Under the pieces are notes generated by a model that was not told where the DNA came from, ran no database searches, and saw nothing but the letters and a program-made list of their open reading frames with translations. Made by a program: the position numbers and the translations under genes. Shown piece after piece: positions 6,272 through 8,653 of a DNA stretch of 8,653 bases. How positions within the stretch are numbered: the stretch's first letter is position 1; the number at the start of each line of letters is the position of its first letter. Location: NCBI GenBank assembly GCA_029077775.1, contig JAQNCU010000101.1, positions 1 to 8,653 of the forward strand. Direction: 5' to 3'. The DNA is from Acidocella sp. (GTDB lineage: Bacteria; Pseudomonadota; Alphaproteobacteria; Acetobacterales; Acetobacteraceae).

Positions 6272-8653
6272 ATGGTATCCAACTTGTTAAAGGTGTTGGG
6301 CCGTTTTTATAAGTTTAGCCAGGATCTCCATAATGTTCTGGAACAGCTAGACGTGTCGCCTGACCTGCGCGACAAGCTTTTCCTCGACCAGGCGTCAGAT
6401 TTCTCGATCGTGATGACCGCCCGTGCTTTCGTAGGGATCAACAGCGTCGCCCTGTTGTGTTTTGATTTTCTCCACGCGCCGGATGCCCTGTGTCGGTATC
6501 TGGTATTCATAGCCCTTGAGATGGCCTATCTGGCCGTTATCTTCTTAAATGTCCGGTGGCTACGTCGTGGCTTCGCCAATGGCCAGGACGCCAAAGTCCA
6601 CATAAAAACGGTTCGCGTAATCCTGGTATTTCTGGGCGTGATGTGGGGCATTTTTTTTAACATATTGATGCCCTTTGGCGATGGCGACCAGCGGGCGCTG
6701 ATCTACGGTCTTGCTGTAGGCCTCATTTCAACACCCGTCCTCGTCTCCCCCTTGTCCTGCGCCCTGGCCTTCTGGTTGCCGGTGTGCGTTGGCGTCTGCG
6801 TCGGCATGGCGCTTAATAACATGACCGACCCCTTTGCCCTCGGCGATCTGCTCGGTTTTATTGTATTGACTGGCTATTGCATTATTTATCTTAACCGGAG
6901 GATGAACGAACGGGCGATCGGCGAAATCCGTCTTCAGGAAAACAGTGAGACCATAAAACTCCTGCTTCGTGATTTCGAGGAAAGTGCAAGCGATTGGTTA
7001 TGGGAGACCAACGCGCAGATGGAAATCCGTCATGTATCCAACCGGCTCGCCCAGGTTGCCGCCCGTCCTGTCGCCGAAATCGCGGGACGGTTTCCCCATG
7101 CTTTGCTGGGTGAGATCATGAACTATGATCACCGCCCCGGCTCGCCCATTGAGAAACTGGTACGCGCCATTGAGCAGCGCTCAGCGTTCCGTGACCTCGT
7201 CGTTCCCGTGATCATCAATGCCGAGGAACGCTACTGGTCACTGACCGGCAAGCCGGTGTTAGACAAATTTGGGCATTTTTCGGGCTATCATGGGGTGGGT
7301 TCCGACATTACCGGGCAACGCCGCCAGCAGGAGCATATAGCCTTCCTCGCCCGCCATGACAGCTTGACCAAACTGCCGAACCGCATGCTGTTCAATGAGA
7401 TGCTTCAACAATTCTGCGACGACCCGTCCAGCGGTGGCCTTGCGCTACTTTGTTTAGATCTTGATCTTTTTAAAAACGTCAATGACACGCTGGGCCATGC
7501 CTTCGGCGACGCCATGTTGGTTGCGGTGGCCGAGCGCCTTCGCAGCAGCATACGCGACACCGATCTCGCGGCCCGACTTGGTGGCGATGAGTTTGCCATC
7601 ATTTTACTGAAACGTTCGGAACAAGAAGCTGTCGCCATTGCCAACAGGATTATAGAGCGTGTCACGCGCCCCTATTATTTCGAGGGCCAGCTCCTACAGA
7701 TCAGCATCAGTATCGGCATCACCTTGGCCCCCAGAGACAGCAACCAGCCAAACGGGCTGATGAAGAATGCCGATCTCGCACTTTACCGAGCCAAGGCCGA
7801 CGGCCGCGCCCGCTGGCGCCTCTATGACTCGGAGATGGACGAGTTGATGAAGGACCGCAGGGCCCTGCAATCGGCGCTGCGGCAAGCCTTGGTGCGCGAT
7901 GAATTTCGTTTGGTCTATCAACCCATTGTTACTTTGCCCGATGGCCAGTTCGTCGGTGCCGAGGCGCTGTTACGATGGGAACATCCCGAGCGCGGTCTGT
8001 TGGAACCTGGGGCCTTCATCGGCATAGCCGAGGACACCGGCCTGATCGGCCAGATCGGCGAATGGGTATTGTTTCAAGCCTGTCAGGAAGCCGCGGGCTG
8101 GCCCGCGCATATCGGCGTGGCCATCAATCTCTCGCCTCTGCAATTTCGCGACCCCCATCTGGTAGAGACCATAAACCGCGCTCTCAACGAATCAGGATTG
8201 ACGCCCAATCGGCTGGAGCTTGAGATCACCGAGACGACAATGCTGGAGACCAATAGTCAGACCGTCGACTCACTATGGCAGTTACACACACGTGGCGTGC
8301 GCATCGCGCTCGACGATTTCGGTACGGGATATTCGTCGCTCAGCTATCTGCGGCGCTTTCCCTTCGACAAGGTCAAGATCGACCGCAGCTTTATTCGCGA
8401 CCTGGGTTTCGATACCGACGATGGTTCAATCATTCTCGCCATCATCGGCCTGGCGCAAAGAATGAACATGATCGTCACAGCCGAAGGGGTCGAGACACCT
8501 GAACAGGCTGAATTACTGACCCGATACGGCTGCTGCCAGGCCCAGGGCTATATGTTTGGTCGTCCCCAATCAGCCGGCAAATTCGCGGCTCTGGTGGCCA
8601 CTGGCGAACCCGCCAAACGGGTTCCGGTCATCCAGCCGAACATGCTACCAGCG
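6272..8653 (+). CDS. Membrane-bound PAS-GGDEF-EAL protein, c-di-GMP cyclase/phosphodiesterase (3' end outside window)
   Basis: The frame runs open for 794 codons to the window end. Six hydrophobic segments (about 49-67, 73-94, 113-134, 141-160, 162-182, 189-207) form an N-terminal membrane sensor of MASE-like type. A PAS/PAC domain follows (about 236-350, ending GVGSDITGQR). GGDEF spans about 355-518: LDLDLFKNVNDTLGHAFGD (395-413), intact GGDEF at 437-441 and an I-site RDTD (428-431) exactly five residues before it. EAL spans about 531-780: EALLRWEHP (564-572), NLSPLQFRD (619-627), ELEITET (649-655), DDFGTGYSSL (681-690), KIDRSF (702-707), AEGVET (737-742) and QGYMFGRPQ (758-766). All catalytic motifs are present, so it could both make and degrade c-di-GMP, with allosteric inhibition of synthesis. 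The ATG at 6272 has AGGGGG 4 nt upstream; the frame is open back to 6167 and a TTG at 6182 is a weaker alternative start. Confidence 0.93.
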   Translation, partial: MVSNLLKVLGRFYKFSQDLHNVLEQLDVSPDLRDKLFLDQASDFSIVMTARAFVGINSVALLCFDFLHAPDALCRYLVFIALEMAYLAVIFLNVRWLRRGFANGQDAKVHIKTVRVILVFLGVMWGIFFNILMPFGDGDQRALIYGLAVGLISTPVLVSPLSCALAFWLPVCVGVCVGMALNNMTDPFALGDLLGFIVLTGYCIIYLNRRMNERAIGEIRLQENSETIKLLLRDFEESASDWLWETNAQMEIRHVSNRLAQVAARPVAEIAGRFPHALLGEIMNYDHRPGSPIEKLVRAIEQRSAFRDLVVPVIINAEERYWSLTGKPVLDKFGHFSGYHGVGSDITGQRRQQEHIAFLARHDSLTKLPNRMLFNEMLQQFCDDPSSGGLALLCLDLDLFKNVNDTLGHAFGDAMLVAVAERLRSSIRDTDLAARLGGDEFAIILLKRSEQEAVAIANRIIERVTRPYYFEGQLLQISISIGITLAPRDSNQPNGLMKNADLALYRAKADGRARWRLYDSEMDELMKDRRALQSALRQALVRDEFRLVYQPIVTLPDGQFVGAEALLRWEHPERGLLEPGAFIGIAEDTGLIGQIGEWVLFQACQEAAGWPAHIGVAINLSPLQFRDPHLVETINRALNESGLTPNRLELEITETTMLETNSQTVDSLWQLHTRGVRIALDDFGTGYSSLSYLRRFPFDKVKIDRSFIRDLGFDTDDGSIILAIIGLAQRMNMIVTAEGVETPEQAELLTRYGCCQAQGYMFGRPQSAGKFAALVATGEPAKRVPVIQPNMLPA

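Noticed and set aside
4988..6349. 13-nt direct repeat TCTGGAACAGCTA at 4988-5000 and 6337-6349
   Set aside because: A single 13-nt match between distant sites is about what chance gives in a window this size, and the flanks do not match.
7405..7921. Minus-strand open frames within the GGDEF region
   Set aside because: They are antisense to the GGDEF-EAL gene, whose frame carries all catalytic motifs; no motif or SD supports the antisense frames.

Overview
The window looks like a piece of an alphaproteobacterial chromosome. The polynucleotide phosphorylase (pnp) has the alphaproteobacterial style of sequence and the core genes are moderately GC-rich. The mix of a sugar-polymer glycosyltransferase, an FeeM-like N-acyl amino acid synthase and a membrane-bound c-di-GMP enzyme would suit a Rhodospirillales/Acetobacteraceae-like organism. 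That placement is inferred from general protein character; no species is claimed.

Layout. (1) 1-1753, plus strand: the 3' end of an ORF built from three degenerate W/G-rich repeats resembling ChW domains, then 7 nt later a GT4-like glycosyltransferase with a GTG start. This block is visibly more AT-rich than what follows and looks like accessory surface-polysaccharide DNA. (2) 1754-1921: a convergent gap with a perfect 14-bp hairpin and a separate 13-bp inverted repeat. (3) 1922-4872, minus strand: gpt (xanthine-guanine phosphoribosyltransferase), a 332-bp gap rich in inverted repeats, then pnp. rpsO, the usual upstream partner of pnp, is absent. (4) 5040-5852, minus strand: an FeeM-like N-acyltransferase with a clear Shine-Dalgarno. 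(5) 5853-6271: a 419-bp divergent intergenic region with a strongly AT-rich core. (6) 6272-8653, plus strand, running off the window: a six-TM / PAS / GGDEF / EAL protein with intact GGDEF, I-site and EAL catalytic motifs.

How the genes might work together. pnp and gpt are housekeeping (RNA turnover and purine salvage) and read in the same direction. The FeeM-like enzyme and the GGDEF-EAL protein are transcribed divergently from a shared AT-rich region. This could link an acyl-amino-acid product to c-di-GMP control of surface behaviour, but that link is inference from position only. No mobile element, CRISPR array, rRNA or tRNA was found. No clearly new system is proven; the divergent FeeM/c-di-GMP pair and the ChW-like-repeat/glycosyltransferase pair are the best leads.
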